DNA from: Muricea muricata | Taxonomy: Eukaryota > Cnidaria > Anthozoa > Malacalcyonacea > Plexauridae | Length of the DNA stretch: 64,000 nt | Direction: 5' to 3' | Assembly: GCA_963855995.1 (NCBI GenBank) | Contig: OY979723.1 | Span: 14,522,713-14,586,712 of the forward strand | Shown here: positions 15,476 to 25,485 of the stretch, piece by piece | How the letters are laid out: the number at the start of each line of letters is the position of its first letter | How positions within the stretch are numbered: position 1 is the first letter of the stretch | Translations under genes and position numbers: made by a program | The notes under the pieces: generated by a model | What the model saw: only the letters and a program-made list of their open reading frames with translations | Database searches by the model: none | Told to the model about the DNA's origin: nothing

Positions 15476-15518
15476 AGACAATTATCATTCTGGTCTACTG
15501 AGTAAAATAAGTCACATA

Positions 15519-15640
15519 AAAGAACCAGTTAATTTTGACTTCAGGCTGAAGTGTTTCTTATATAACAGGTACTTAGGAAAAAATATACCCCTATATTAGG
15601 AAAAAATACAGGCTCACGTGGTTCTTAACTGGTTCTTATT
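15519..15640. repeat. Small inverted repeat (foldback)
   Basis: AGAACCAGTTAA near 15522 is matched by its complement TTAACTGGTTCT near 15625, with a repeated TAGGAAAAAATA in the loop. It could be a small MITE remnant. No coding sequence is seen between the satellite end and 15786. Confidence 0.45.
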
Positions 15641-15785
15641 TCCAGTCAGAAAACAATTCCTCCTGGTATAGAGTTGGAAACCTCATATTGTATAAAATGT
15701 GTTGAATACATTGTGAAGATGAATTATGTTGTGAATTGAGGGCTGTTTTGATAAAACATATGCATGCAGGATGTGAAAAACTTAC

Positions 15786-16140
15786 TTTGCATTTTGCGAG
15801 TCCTGATCAACCAATTGATGTATAGTGCATATAATAGCACCGTAGGTTGGTTCTGTGACACCCTGGCTCCCTTCTCCGGGTGGCAGCCTGTAAACAAGAT
15901 CCTTCATCGCGTGTTTGCCTGACAAAAGGAAGACGCAGAAGTGAAGCAAACGGACTCTCGCATAGCAAACTGCAAACCAGGTCTCATACCTATAACAACT
16001 TTATTCCTTGTGTCCAACGCCAGATTCCGAAGTGCTGTGGTGTCTGCCCGAATGACAGCATCGTCATCGACTCGGAGTAACTCGACTAAGATCGGTAGAC
16101 CCTTCTCTCGCCTTAGCGTTGAACATAATAACGCTGACCA
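15786..16140 (-). pseudogene. Delta/p120-catenin family gene fragment (two consecutive armadillo exons)
   Basis: Two minus-strand exons are visible. Exon a (16140-15990, 151 bp) reads [14 protein letters not shown], then [13 protein letters not shown], then [16 protein letters not shown]. It ends in a split Gly codon before a GTATGA donor. A 71-bp intron follows, ending in TTTTGTCAG. Exon b (15918-15786, 133 bp) reads [14 protein letters not shown], then GAIICTIHQLVDQDSQNAK, and stops at a GTAAGT donor. Frame and phase agree across the junction. The wording matches armadillo repeats of the p120/delta-catenin/ARVCF family, cytoplasmic partners of classical cadherin tails (family knowledge). 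No stop or frameshift lies in these exons. No upstream exon is recognised to 18475, and downstream the satellite begins after about 370 bp. The piece is therefore either a truncated copy or the edge of a gene with the satellite in its next intron. I call it a fragment; active status is undecided. Confidence 0.75.
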
Positions 16141-16928
16141 CTGGAAAATACGTGGAATTATTTGAAAAAATATTCTAGACACATATGCAAGGCTAAATCA
16201 ATGAAGGTTCAACTGTAAACTATGAGCGCGCAGGGATGTTAAGTAATTACTTATTTTCACCTCTAAACACGGAATTACTTCCTTGAAACAGCATCGAGAG
16301 CACAAAGGAAACTTACGAAGGCAAATTTACTTGCTAAAAGGGATCAGGGTTATACAAATAACTAATATTTATAGTAAAACATTTTTTAAAGAGGTGAAAG
16401 ATGGAATTTTGCAATCAACAAGTTAGATCGCCATTTTGTTTTGTGAGTTTACTACATGAAATTCCATCGCTCAATTGTAGTGCCACGTTCGTGGATACGC
16501 CATTTACTGTAGTGTGTGCGGAACGTGTGCGATAATAACATCTTGAGTGATTGAAAACAATGAAAGCTACTGCGCAATGGAAAGAAATATTTGCACGGTT
16601 CCATGCACGATAATCAAAACTGGAAACTTCTGTTTAAGCTATAAAATTAACCAGAGAAATAAATCTAACCAATAGAACCAGTTTGAAAGGGATAAGGAAA
16701 ACATCTCGAAATATTTCTACTGGTTATAGATCAGGCCCACTAGCACATTTCTTCAGTAAATTTTCTAGTTATTGTAATTACACTAACTATTCATTTGGTA
16801 AACCCCTCAATAAACAATGAACTGAACTATTGCTGTCGCATACAAGAACAACAGAATAAACACTAATGGTGTCACCTCGGAGCGATTACAGAATTCCCGG
16901 CCACTCTAAACAGTTTTTGGTTTTAGGG

Positions 16929-17520
16929 GATACGGGGATAAGCAGTCATTAAAATGACAGAACTATATGAGTAGTTTAATGGTTCAAACACTAAGAGGAG
17001 AATGTGTGACTGTTATACGACGATAAGCAATGATTGAATGACGTAAGTTTTGAAGTAGTTTAATATGTACTATAGCGAGCAGGTAGAGAGATTTATAAAC
17101 TGTGATTGTAAAAAGTATGCATTGTTATCTATGCATCATAGCTGCTCAGACAAATATTTAAAAAGCATTGGAAAGCATGTTTTCTTATTTATTCGGCATT
17201 TGCCATTTTAAAGGTTAGCAAAACTTGTTTAACTTAAAGTTGCTCAATGTTTTGAGCTCTGGCATTGTGACAGTGTCCCTAACCCTAAAACTCATGAAAA
17301 TACATGATATATTTATACGAGTAAATCACTGCATGCGTCTATATCATGACTTACATAATATTCACGAGTCCAATGTGATGAGCTTATAAAGAACGAAGCA
17401 AATACATGCATGTGAGCGTGTATTTTAAAAAATGAGCGAAAGTCATGAAATACATAATATAGTTATCTGATTAAAGTACTCGAATATTTACGTCATTTCA
17501 ATGACTGTGTATCCCGTATC
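16929..17520. mobile_element. Possible TIR element (imperfect 29-bp inverted repeats)
   Basis: GATACGGGGATAAGCAGTC and the bases after it at the left end match, with a few mismatches, the reverse complement of the right end, which finishes GTGTATCCCGTATC. Flanking target duplications are not clear and the interior has no convincing coding sequence. A chance or decayed foldback cannot be excluded. Confidence 0.35.
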
Positions 17521-17544
17521 AGTAAAATATTCATGACTGCGTAT

Positions 17545-17560
17545 CCCCCCCCCCCCCCCC
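17545..17560 (+). repeat. Poly-C homopolymer, 16 bases
   Basis: An uninterrupted run of C directly followed by GAAAAAAAC. It is prone to length error in assemblies. Confidence 0.9.
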
Positions 17561-18475
17561 GAAAAAAACAAACACCAAAAGTGGCCGGATATTCTATAAT
17601 CTAGCCGAAAGGATCAAGTGGAGCTGTTAACCAATGTCGCGTGACTGCAAACTCTCGTGCTCGTTTGACCTGGTCTGATACTTTAACATAATTTATAAGA
17701 AATGTGTTTTGAGGGGCTGCGAAGAATCGATAATTGAGGGGATCCATAGTTATATACGCATGTGTTCCCAAAGTGTAAAAACAATCGATTTGAAACAAAA
17801 TTAATGATGCAGCACGCGAATATTTTTCCTTCGCTAATCGATCTTCCGAAACTGACCCATCTGTTCTTTTCATTTTTCAATCATCTGTAACTTGCTGAAT
17901 ATCTGACTTCCATTTACACTCACGAATACCGTACAGACTATGCGTACGTTAAGAAAATTATCCCTCTCAGTTTTGATTTGCGACCGTCTCTGAATGGCAT
18001 TAAAACGATGAAACATGAACAATGAATTGTATCATTGTTTGAATTTATTAACTTTTTTCAAAATTATTGCTTTTATTTTATCACTTTTTCATGTTTTGAA
18101 CGAAAAACGAGACAATATGATTGGTAAATGATGTCTTTAAAAAAATTGAATCATGTAAGCAAGCTGTTGTGAAATTGTGATTAATGCTTCTTAAAATATC
18201 ACAGAGAAGCATTAAAAAGCTCACTTTTCAAATTTTGCTGTAAATCCCAGAATAAACCCTTAATTTAGAATAAGTTATTACCTGAAAGTTCACTGAATGT
18301 CACTCTCGCTCACTTGTTTTGCCCTAAAAAATAAAAAAAAATTGTGAAACTCAATCACCAATAACCTCAGGGACTGTTGATTAAAGAATGGAAATTAGGA
18401 CGTATATTCATGCAATTATGCTGTTTCTTACTAGCGTCAAACAATAATAAGCAACTGCAAGTAAACTTCTGAGAT

Positions 18476-19500
18476 ATGATAACAGACGCAACCCTGGACT
18501 CAAGTTATGAACATTTGGAACAACCTAATAAAGAAAGTGTGTACTCCATTGACAAGGACAATACTTCTACCTTGACGTCATATTTCGTTACGCTTTTGGT
18601 ATATTGCTTCATGTGCCTATCATTCAACAGTATATATACCACCGTGTTGGAGAATCAAAAGGGCTGGTAACTAATAAGACGGAACATCATAGTAATTGTG
18701 ACAACCATACTGCACACGATAATCCTGAACTTCAGAGGATAATGAAGGATACACAAAGTGAATCCTCACTTATCCTCCTAGCCACTATAGTTACTGCAAC
18801 TATCCAAACATTATTCATGACCCTCATGCTTGGGTCATGGTCAGATAACGTTGGACGTCGAACTGTTACAGCAATTGTGATATTTGGAAGCATTACGGAG
18901 AGTACACTTATATTGATTATAATATGTTTTAAACTGCCAATATTTTCTCTCATCCTATCGAGCTTTATTGGTGGTATGTGTGGTTATTTCCCCACAATAA
19001 TACTGTCAGTGTTTTCATATATAGCTGATGTAACCCTCCCTGATCAGCGTGCATTGCGACTTGGTATACTTGAAGCAGTTGCTTTCATAAGTGGAATGAT
19101 AAGTCACCTATCAAGTGGATGGTGGATTGAGAAAGCTGGTTATGTCGCACCATATTGGCTGATAACATCGTTACATTTTTGTGCATTTCTTTATACAATA
19201 TTTGTATTACCTGAGTCTCGTCAAATCAATGTCAAAAAATTTGGCGCAGGTCTATGTCAATTTGAACATATATGGTCAATTATTAGATTATTTCAAGAAC
19301 CAAGACAGGGCCAGCGATGGAAGTTAACTCATTTGACGTTTGCAACATCATGTATGATGTTATCATCAACTGGTTTTGGATGTCTGTTTGTCCTTTATGC
19401 TCTTGACGTACCCCTGTGTTTTAATTCATTATTTATTGGTTAATTCAGAGGAAGGGAATTATCGTTCAGCTGCGTTTTTTATTTACACCACTTTGCCTGA
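18476..19500 (+). pseudogene. SLC46-type MFS transporter, N-terminal half, frameshifted
   Basis: An open frame from ATG 18476 gives a cytosolic N-terminus (MITDATLDSSYEHLEQ) and the start of a membrane helix. It must then change frame near 18610 to continue as HVPIIQQYIYHRVGES, a segment typical of helix 1 in SLC46 proteins. The second frame is open to a TAA at 19441 and carries the MFS loop motif GSWSDNVGRR, then FSYIADVTLPDQRALRLG, then GWWIEKAGYVAPYW, with about six hydrophobic segments. A third frame just after the TAA resumes family-like wording (YRSAAFFIYTT) and then fades into repeat DNA. SLC46 members (proton-coupled folate transporter and relatives) move small solutes across plasma or lysosomal membranes (family knowledge). 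Two frame changes and a missing C-terminal half make this a broken copy; the absence of introns is noted. Family assignment is fairly secure, the exact member is not. Confidence 0.75.
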
Positions 19501-19860
19501 CCACCTGACCACGTTGGCTGCTACACTCGTCCAATGTGGTTTAAATTATTTACCAGTTTTTAACAGAATGGGCCACAAAAAATGGTTACACAATTTGAAC
19601 CACGTTGGAAGAATGTGGTAGCGAACATATTCCAGTGGTAAAGACAATGCATATGTGTATCAATCAGAATCTGTCACTGAGGCCGCGATCAACACCTGGC
19701 TTTGCCAAAAATCCTCTTGGCTTTGGTCACTTTAAAGAACTATATAGGCCAGAACGCTTGGACAACTTAAACCACCTTGCCAAAGCGTCATAACCAACGT
19801 AGCCCAGTGGTCAAGTACAAATGTCTCAACAAACGTGGCTAGGATCAATTCCTGCCTATA
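19500..19860 (+). repeat. Repeat DNA with a tRNA-like (SINE-type) head
   Basis: TAGCCCAGTGG at 19800-19810 fits the polymerase III A box, and GGATCAATTCC at 19842-19852 fits the B box with two changes, at normal tRNA spacing. The preceding 300 bases repeat related phrases (ACCACGTTGG, ACCACCTTGCC). A decayed tRNA-derived SINE is the best explanation; the cloverleaf is not intact. Confidence 0.45.
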
Positions 19861-20161
19861 ATTTCATTGTACGGTCATTGCCTGCAGTCAAAGAAGACGC
19901 AGTACCCGAAAATCGCAGAAAAGCCAGGCATGTGAGAAGCTAAGTACACACTACACTAAGTACAGTATGCATAAAAAACCCATTTACGTGACATAAAGTA
20001 TATTACTGCATGTATCAGTAACACGATACGATAGAAGCATCTCATTTACAACTGCGTTTTGTACTATGGTAGAATTTACAATCCTGTAGTGGACGAAAAC
20101 GAAAGAAAACAAGAAGCATTGAAGGACATGATTCAAGTCAATCTTCAATTGTCCAGCTTTA

Positions 20162-20826
20162 GACCCCGCTCACACGATACCGGCCGACAGAGTTTGAAAA
20201 CGGTATGAAATTCTTACATTTAGGGGCTGCGTTCACACGATGCCGGTATGAAATTGTGTGAAACCGTAATGCCAAACGTAAGAGTTTGAAAACGGTATAC
20301 GTACCGTAAAAGCTTGAAACCGTAGTGAAATTCAACCGTCAGACTACCGTGTGAACGCCTAACCGTTAGTGTTTCATTACGATTAATACAAAATAATGAA
20401 ATTAACAAAAGTTTTTGTTGGATATTATATTCTGTCTATTTTAACTGGTTTGTACAGCACATTGTCAATAAATTTAAGCTTGTTACAAAAACGTTGGGTA
20501 GAAATTGAAAAGGACGTCGTATTCTCACAGTTTTATTACTGGATACAAAAAAAAAACGAAAAGGAAAAAAAGAGAAGACAACGCCGATTCTGGTCGATGC
20601 CAGGACGAACTTCTTCTTGGTGGCAGAGTTTTAGAAATAACCTTGTTGTGGAAGAGCAATGGCGAGAGAATTTCCGACAATTCAACGACTCAAATCCGAC
20701 ATTGATCCGGTTTCGTGTGAACGCAACACCAAAACGCGATATCACTCTACCGGTATCGTGTGGACATTTGAAAACCTAATGATTTTTACCAGCAGAGTCA
20801 CATACCGGCATCGTGTGAACGGGGTC
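20162..20826 (+). mobile_element. PIF/Harbinger DNA transposon, internally deleted
   Basis: The left end GACCCCGCTCACACGATACC and the right end (reverse complement GACCCCGTTCACACGATGCC) form 22-bp terminal inverted repeats with two mismatches. They are flanked by a TTA duplication (20159-20161 and 20827-20829). A 3-bp TWA target site is the hallmark of PIF/Harbinger elements. A further copy of the terminal motif lies inside at about 20228-20246 and suggests nested or rearranged ends. The interior holds a transposase N-terminus (separate entry). The element sits just past the last recognised MCM2 exon. Confidence 0.8.
20396..20779 (+). pseudogene. Truncated Harbinger transposase (N-terminal part)
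   Basis: This 127-codon open frame starts at ATG 20396 and reads KKRRQRRFWSMPGRTSSWWQ, then VVEEQWRENFR. It matches the conserved N-terminal block of Harbinger-type (HARBI1-like) DDE nucleases, which have a basic RRFW.PGRT..WW motif and an ENFR motif. After ENFRQF the frame runs straight into the 3' terminal repeat region, so the whole DDE catalytic core is absent. A 20-residue hydrophobic segment (FVGYYILSILTGLYS) near the start is not usual for the family and may mean the true start lies further in. The element could only have moved with transposase from elsewhere. Confidence 0.7.
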
Positions 20827-21230
20827 TTAAACAGAGGAGAAACGAAACTAGCTGTTAACTACATGGCGCAAAATGTTTATCAGTTATCCAGTGCAACTTA
20901 CCTGAGTGTACGGATTTCTTCCATTAAGGGCAACTCGGCAATTCTGACATAAATGTCGTTTGTAGTCTGATCATATCTTTCGTACATTGACAACACAACC
21001 TCCTTCGCAGCCTCGTCAAAAATCTTCAACATTTCTGCTGGTGCTTCGGGTAAGAAATAGGCCAAAACTTGCAGAGGTTGTTCACACGCGAGAACATTGT
21101 AGTCAGTTACGAGAGTCTGAAGGTTTCCTGGAAGAAAAAAGATGTGGGCCTTTAAAATTTCGTACAATACATAGTACAACGGCCATATATAAAATACGTT
21201 TGATGATTCTAAGCATTAGCTATAATCCCT

Positions 21231-21720
21231 AAAGCCCCGTACGGACAAGCAAGTTGTCCTTGACAAGTTTTATTTGCTCGTGTGTACGTGAAAAAACTGA
21301 CAACTTTTCCTTGACAAGGAGCCTGGTTTAAAAGCTAGTCGTACCAGCTTTTCGCCAAGGAAACTTGCTCGTGTGTACGTGCAACAAGGAACACTTGACA
21401 AGGGAATTGTTTGTTTACGTACTTAAATCATGCGGCCTCGTAAAAGTTGTCAAGAAAAAATATTGTCAAATTACGCGTACACAGGAACAAATAAAGTCTG
21501 TCATGGAAAAATTGTTTGTCGTGCAGACGCGTAAGAGAACTCGTCAAGAAACTTGTCAATGTATTTTCTCGTGTGAACGCGAAAAAATGACAATTTTTCC
21601 TTGAGAAGGAGCCCGGTTTAAAGCTAGTCGTACCAGCTTTTCAGCAAGGAAACTTAATCGTGTGTGCGCGCAAAAAGGGAATTTTTGTGTACGTACTTAA
21701 TTCATGCGGCCTTTACATTC
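21231..21720 (+). repeat. Partly duplicated non-autonomous element in MCM2 intron 4
   Basis: A block around 21285-21420 recurs at about 21560-21710. Both hold GACAA(C/T)TTTTCCTTGA, then CTAGTCGTACCAGCTTTTC, GCAAGGAAACTT and GTACGTACTTAA. The ends (CCCCGTACGGACAAGC at the left) resemble MITE termini, but a matching right end was not located. Confidence 0.55.
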
Positions 21721-21810
21721 AAGATAATGTTCAAAATTTACAATGACGTTATTGACATTAAGGGACTACACTGAATTGCAAAGTATCATATACAGAATCG
21801 ACCTCACCAC

Positions 21811-21880
21811 CTATCTCTCAGCGGGTTAAGCACTGGGCTAGCATTTCAAAGGTTATAATAGTTCTCATTCCTCGTGAGCC
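21811..21880 (+). repeat. tRNA-like remnant
   Basis: CTCTCAGCGGGTTAAGCACT at 21815-21834 resembles a tRNA D-arm/A box and AGTTCTCATTCC near 21860-21871 resembles a B box. The stems do not pair well, so this is at most a decayed tRNA-derived SINE. Confidence 0.35.
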
Positions 21881-22272
21881 AGGCACAATTTCTGATTAAC
21901 AAGTGTACCGTATCGTAACTTGTATCCCGGTATCAACAGCCATACCTTCACACATCAATTTGATTGTGTCTCTGTACACACTCTTGCCATGATGATCCAC
22001 AAATGTCTTTACAAATAGTTTGAATCTGTTTTTGATTTCATTTCTCGGCGCCTGCAGACACACCCACTCTCGTATGGTGTGTCCCTTCATATCCTACAAT
22101 TCTCTACACTTTCTACCATGTCATTGCCTAGGTCAATGTCACCCTGGGCATGTCATCTTCATCAGTTTCATCTGAGGGAAAATATATAAATAGTTTCTAA
22201 CTTGTTTAAGTTTAGAACACAAGAAAATGGACTGGTGATATCACATGCCTTTTGATGTATGATTATTTAGCG

Positions 22273-22331
22273 ATTAGTCGTCCAAGGCGAGGTAATTACA
22301 AGCCTATATTCACCTCGCCTGAGGCAACTAA
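22273..22331. repeat. Hairpin: inverted repeat around CACCTCGCC
   Basis: ATTAGTCGTCCAAGGCGAGG and its near complement CACCTCGCCTGAGGCAACTA flank a short loop inside MCM2 intron 3. I recall similar hairpins as common MITEs in cnidarian genomes. The rest of this 560-bp intron is AT-rich with no exon. Confidence 0.6.
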
Positions 22332-23179
22332 TTGTTTTAGTATAAATTTCCCTTTTGAAAAATTAACTTCAAATTCATAACTGTATACAAAAGCAAAAAG
22401 CAATAGTCACTGGTCAGTGACTATCACTTCCGAGAAAGCAAATCTTGACCAATCAGAATGCAGGAAAATCAATAGTCACCTGGAAATTTATACTGAACAG
22501 AAATAGATCACATCAAATCCCAACAAGCACAACCTAAAAATGTGCTTCTAAAGGAGCTTCTAAATGCAATTTGAACCCATACGAAAAAGTATTTCAAGTC
22601 AATGCTCTGTCAAAAGTCAGCACTTTTCTCCCACAGGGAAAATTGTCAGGTCGGCTATGCAATACTGGCTTAATGTGGTGTGGCTGTCTGCCATTTTGCC
22701 AAAAAATAAATGAACAAACTGTATAGTACCATAACGAAGTCCTCGTCTCAGTCTTCCAGATGTTAAAGCCTCCTGTCTGTCTCTCCTTCCCGTCACTTTC
22801 TCAGCTTCTTGTCGAGCCCCAATGTCCATCTGATCATATTCTTCATCATCAAGTGCTGTTAGGTCACACATCAAGTCGAGGGATTGCACGATAGTCACTA
22901 GAAAGAGAAAAAAAAATTGTTTTTTAAGTTCATAAACAATTTGTAAAATGAACTTGACAAATAAACATACTCTTCCATATTGTCTCCCATCAAATCAATT
23001 CCATCGTCGGCCTCGTCTTCCACACCACTTTAATCATTTCCCAAAATAGCATCTGACTAATCCTCAAGTGGAGCCAAATGCCGAGCAGGACTGGTCGTCA
23101 ACGCATCTGTTCGATCATAACGTACATCATCTTGGGGGTCTCGGCTTGGACTGGTTGCGATAGTGCTTGACGAATCCTC

Positions 23180-25105
23180 CTTAAATGAAAAGGCAACATT
23201 ATAACACAAGGAAAATATACCAACACAAAAAAAAGATGGCTGACATATTTATACAGATGAGAATAAGCAGTCAAGAAGGGCATAGTTAATAGAGCTATAA
23301 GGTTTGGAAACTCATTACAACTACAATACAAGTCATTATCCATGTTTTTGTTCTGATTTATGCAGAAATAAGGTCCTTCATCATCACATGCATATTGTAA
23401 TTAGACCTAACGAACCAATAACAATGTTTTAGAAAAGTTAGCCACCTGCAACTTGAACAATAGGGTAATTCAAGAATTGCTATTGGTAGATTTGGTAAAA
23501 ACACACTACACATGTGACGATGAAAAACCATATTTTGCATAAACGTTGACCAACATAGATAATGAGTTACATAGTTATTCTAATAAGTTTTACTCAATTA
23601 ACTACGAGAAGGGGATGGAAGTAGTCATTAGGGCAATATTAAAAATCCTCTCAATATGTTTGAAGCTGGAAACTGCACAGTGGCATCACTAATATGCGCT
23701 CGGACGGGGCACACTGGGTGATCTCCAGCCACAAAAGCCTTAAGGGAGGGCCCTGGTATTGTCATTTTTCAAGACAAAAGCTGACATTGCTGACGTATAG
23801 TGCCTCACATTCTTCAAGCAAACACAAGTGCCAAAAAATGGGAGAACGACAAACAAACAATGATTTTGGCAACAGGAGATGTATTTTGGTAAGTTCAATT
23901 TCTCACTTTACTGACTAATGAATATCAAAACAATTTTGACATAATTCTGTGACATCTTCCCCTCCAAAAGTCCAGGGAAATGAAATTTCACCATTTCTAG
24001 TTTGTAGTAGGGCAGGGGGGTTCACAAATTTTGAACCAGGGGCCTGTGGCCATGATGGTAAAGCACTGAAACTGCAATACACATACAGGTAAAGATTGAG
24101 TCCAAGGTGACAATTAATGGATGCATAATCACCATCGCACACTGTAATATTTCTAGGACATACAAGATGTTAATCAGGAAAAATTGCCTGATATGTAAAG
24201 AAGACATCAGCAAAACGTAATTACTGTAGGTACATATTTGCCAATTCAACATCTCTTAAGAGGAGAATTTTCAATGCAAGTTGCAAGAAATTTTGCAGCA
24301 CGTGACAACATCTTGATATTATTGAACAGACTTGATCCACATTAAGTTATCTGTAGTGGCACGGCTTGCAACAGCTTACTGACAACAGACTTGTTGCAAG
24401 TTGATTGTCAAAACTTGTTATCCACAGGCTTGCTGCAAGTTGTTTCAACAAGTTGGAAGAAGTCTGCAGATGGCAAGTTGCAACAAGCTTGTTTTGAAGA
24501 AATCAACAAGTTTGTTACAACTTGTCGACATTTTTTAACAAGGAGGTAAAACTAACAACCTGCAAGAATGCTGTGAAAAAATAAGTACTCATAATTGTGA
24601 TGCATTCTGTAACTGAAATTGTGTATTTATCATGATTTTCAGCATTCAACAGGTATTGAGTCCATACCTGTTAAAGGCTTGATGGTCTAATAACTAAAAG
24701 CTCACAATAAATATTTTCAGTCACAGCTGAATGCGGAGAATAGTTATTGCTTTCTTTAAGGAATTCATAATTATAGTATTTTGAGGGATTTAAATACACA
24801 AGCCATATGTCAAACATTGGCTACACAACTTTACAATTGTCTAATGTTTTGATGAACTTGACCGTCATTTTGAACCAAAAACAAAGTTAAATGAGGCATA
24901 TAATTTGCTGACAAATAACAACAAGTACTCTTGATATAATATTGAAGAATACAACACATGGAATACAATTGACCTACAACATGTCAAAAGCGGCAGTGAA
25001 ATATCGTATTGTGAAAGGCAAAACTCTTCAAAATTCATCACTAAACAACCATAGCTACTTCCAACATGTTTATTTACTTCAAATATAGTAAAATACCAAA
25101 CTTAC
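23180..25105. other. MCM2 pseudogene intron 1, non-coding
   Basis: No exon is recognised. The stretch holds a degenerate CAAGTTG/CAACTTG repeat (separate entry) and a weak tRNA-like segment near 24049-24090 (TGGCCATGATGGTAAAGCAC followed by GATTGAGTCC). Small open frames in it match no family I know. Confidence 0.55.
24280..24545. repeat. Degenerate CAAGTTG / CAACTTG repeat
   Basis: Short words such as CTTGTTGCAAGTTG, CAACAAGCTTGTT and ACAACTTGTCG recur on both strands for about 260 bases. The words are partly self-complementary, so the stretch can form many small hairpins. Similar repeats are familiar from anthozoan DNA (from memory). Confidence 0.6.
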
Positions 25106-25111
25106 AGCCAT

Positions 25112-25440
25112 TATTTTGCGTTTTTCCTCGCGTAGAAATATTGCCAATCGTCCCTTGCTCACTTCCCGTGCACATGCCGCTGCGAGCTGTTCACGTGATC
25201 AAAACTTCTCGGGCTTTTCCACTGGCCTCCAAATTAAATCAACTCACTTGCTCGATTACTTGGATCCCGAACTGGATCCATTCAGCCACTAAATTGACTA
25301 GAACTCGCCCTAGAATCACGGAATATCATAGATCACGTCCGAAAATCTGAGTTTTCAAAATCCTAAAACGGAAAAACAAGGTGTCCGATTATAAACACGC
25401 AATGCACACGCGCAGATCAATTAGAATATAATTACTGACG
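25112..25440 (-). promoter_or_regulatory. 5' flank of the MCM2 pseudogene (promoter remnant)
   Basis: This is the sequence upstream of the presumed MCM2 start. It has more CpG and GC than its surroundings (CCTCGCG, TGCGAGCTG, CACGTGATC). No single factor site is convincing. Whether it still drives transcription cannot be told. Confidence 0.3.
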
Positions 25441-25485
25441 CTCATAATAACCTATTGTTCTCACTCTGCATTATATGACAGAATC

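Larger units (their letters stand above)
16141..18475. other. Non-coding AT-rich stretch with weak repeats
   Basis: No exon is recognised. Small open frames here, including one of 90 codons on the minus strand at 17601-17873, resemble nothing known to me. An imperfect inverted repeat of about 29 bp joins 16929-16958 (GATACGGGGATAAGCAGTC) to 17492-17520. It could mark the ends of a 0.6-kb non-autonomous element. The section also holds a poly-C run. Confidence 0.6.
20902..25111 (-). pseudogene. MCM2: MCM2 replicative helicase, 5' fragment with stops and frameshifts
   Basis: Five minus-strand exons line up with the N-terminus of MCM2. Exon 1 (25111-25106) is ATG GCT before GTAAGT. Exon 2 (23179-22971) reads RTDALTTSPARHLAPLED, with a TAG and then a TAA where Glu is expected. 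Exon 3 (22897-22730) reads DYRAIPRLDV, changes frame, then DDEEYDQMDIGARQEAEK and GRLRRGLRY. Exon 4 (22171-21946) reads DETDEDDMPR, then after frame changes MVESVEN and MKGHTIREWV. Exon 5 (21127-20902) reads [29 protein letters not shown] and [17 protein letters not shown]. Split codons agree at the junctions (Y/D, E/G). MCM2 is a subunit of the MCM2-7 helicase that loads at replication origins. The zinc finger and AAA+ ATPase are absent; a Harbinger element lies beyond the last exon. Two stops and at least two frameshifts show an unprocessed pseudogene or duplicated fragment. Confidence 0.88.

Noticed and set aside
15904-16182. Single uninterrupted 92-codon minus-strand gene
   Set aside because: The frame runs through a good donor at 15989 and acceptor at 16141. 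The catenin match is confined to 15990-16140 and continues in another frame at 15918-15786, so it is two exons and an intron.
17601-17873. Minus-strand open frame MKRTDGSVSEDRLAKEK
   Set aside because: No recognisable domain, no link to the catenin exons, and it overlaps another frame of similar length. Likely chance.
22617-22729. C-terminal part of the 93-codon minus-strand frame following GLRYG
   Set aside because: It is intron read-through after the MCM2 exon 3 donor (TATG/GTACTA). Exon 4 resumes at 22171 with the split Asp codon.
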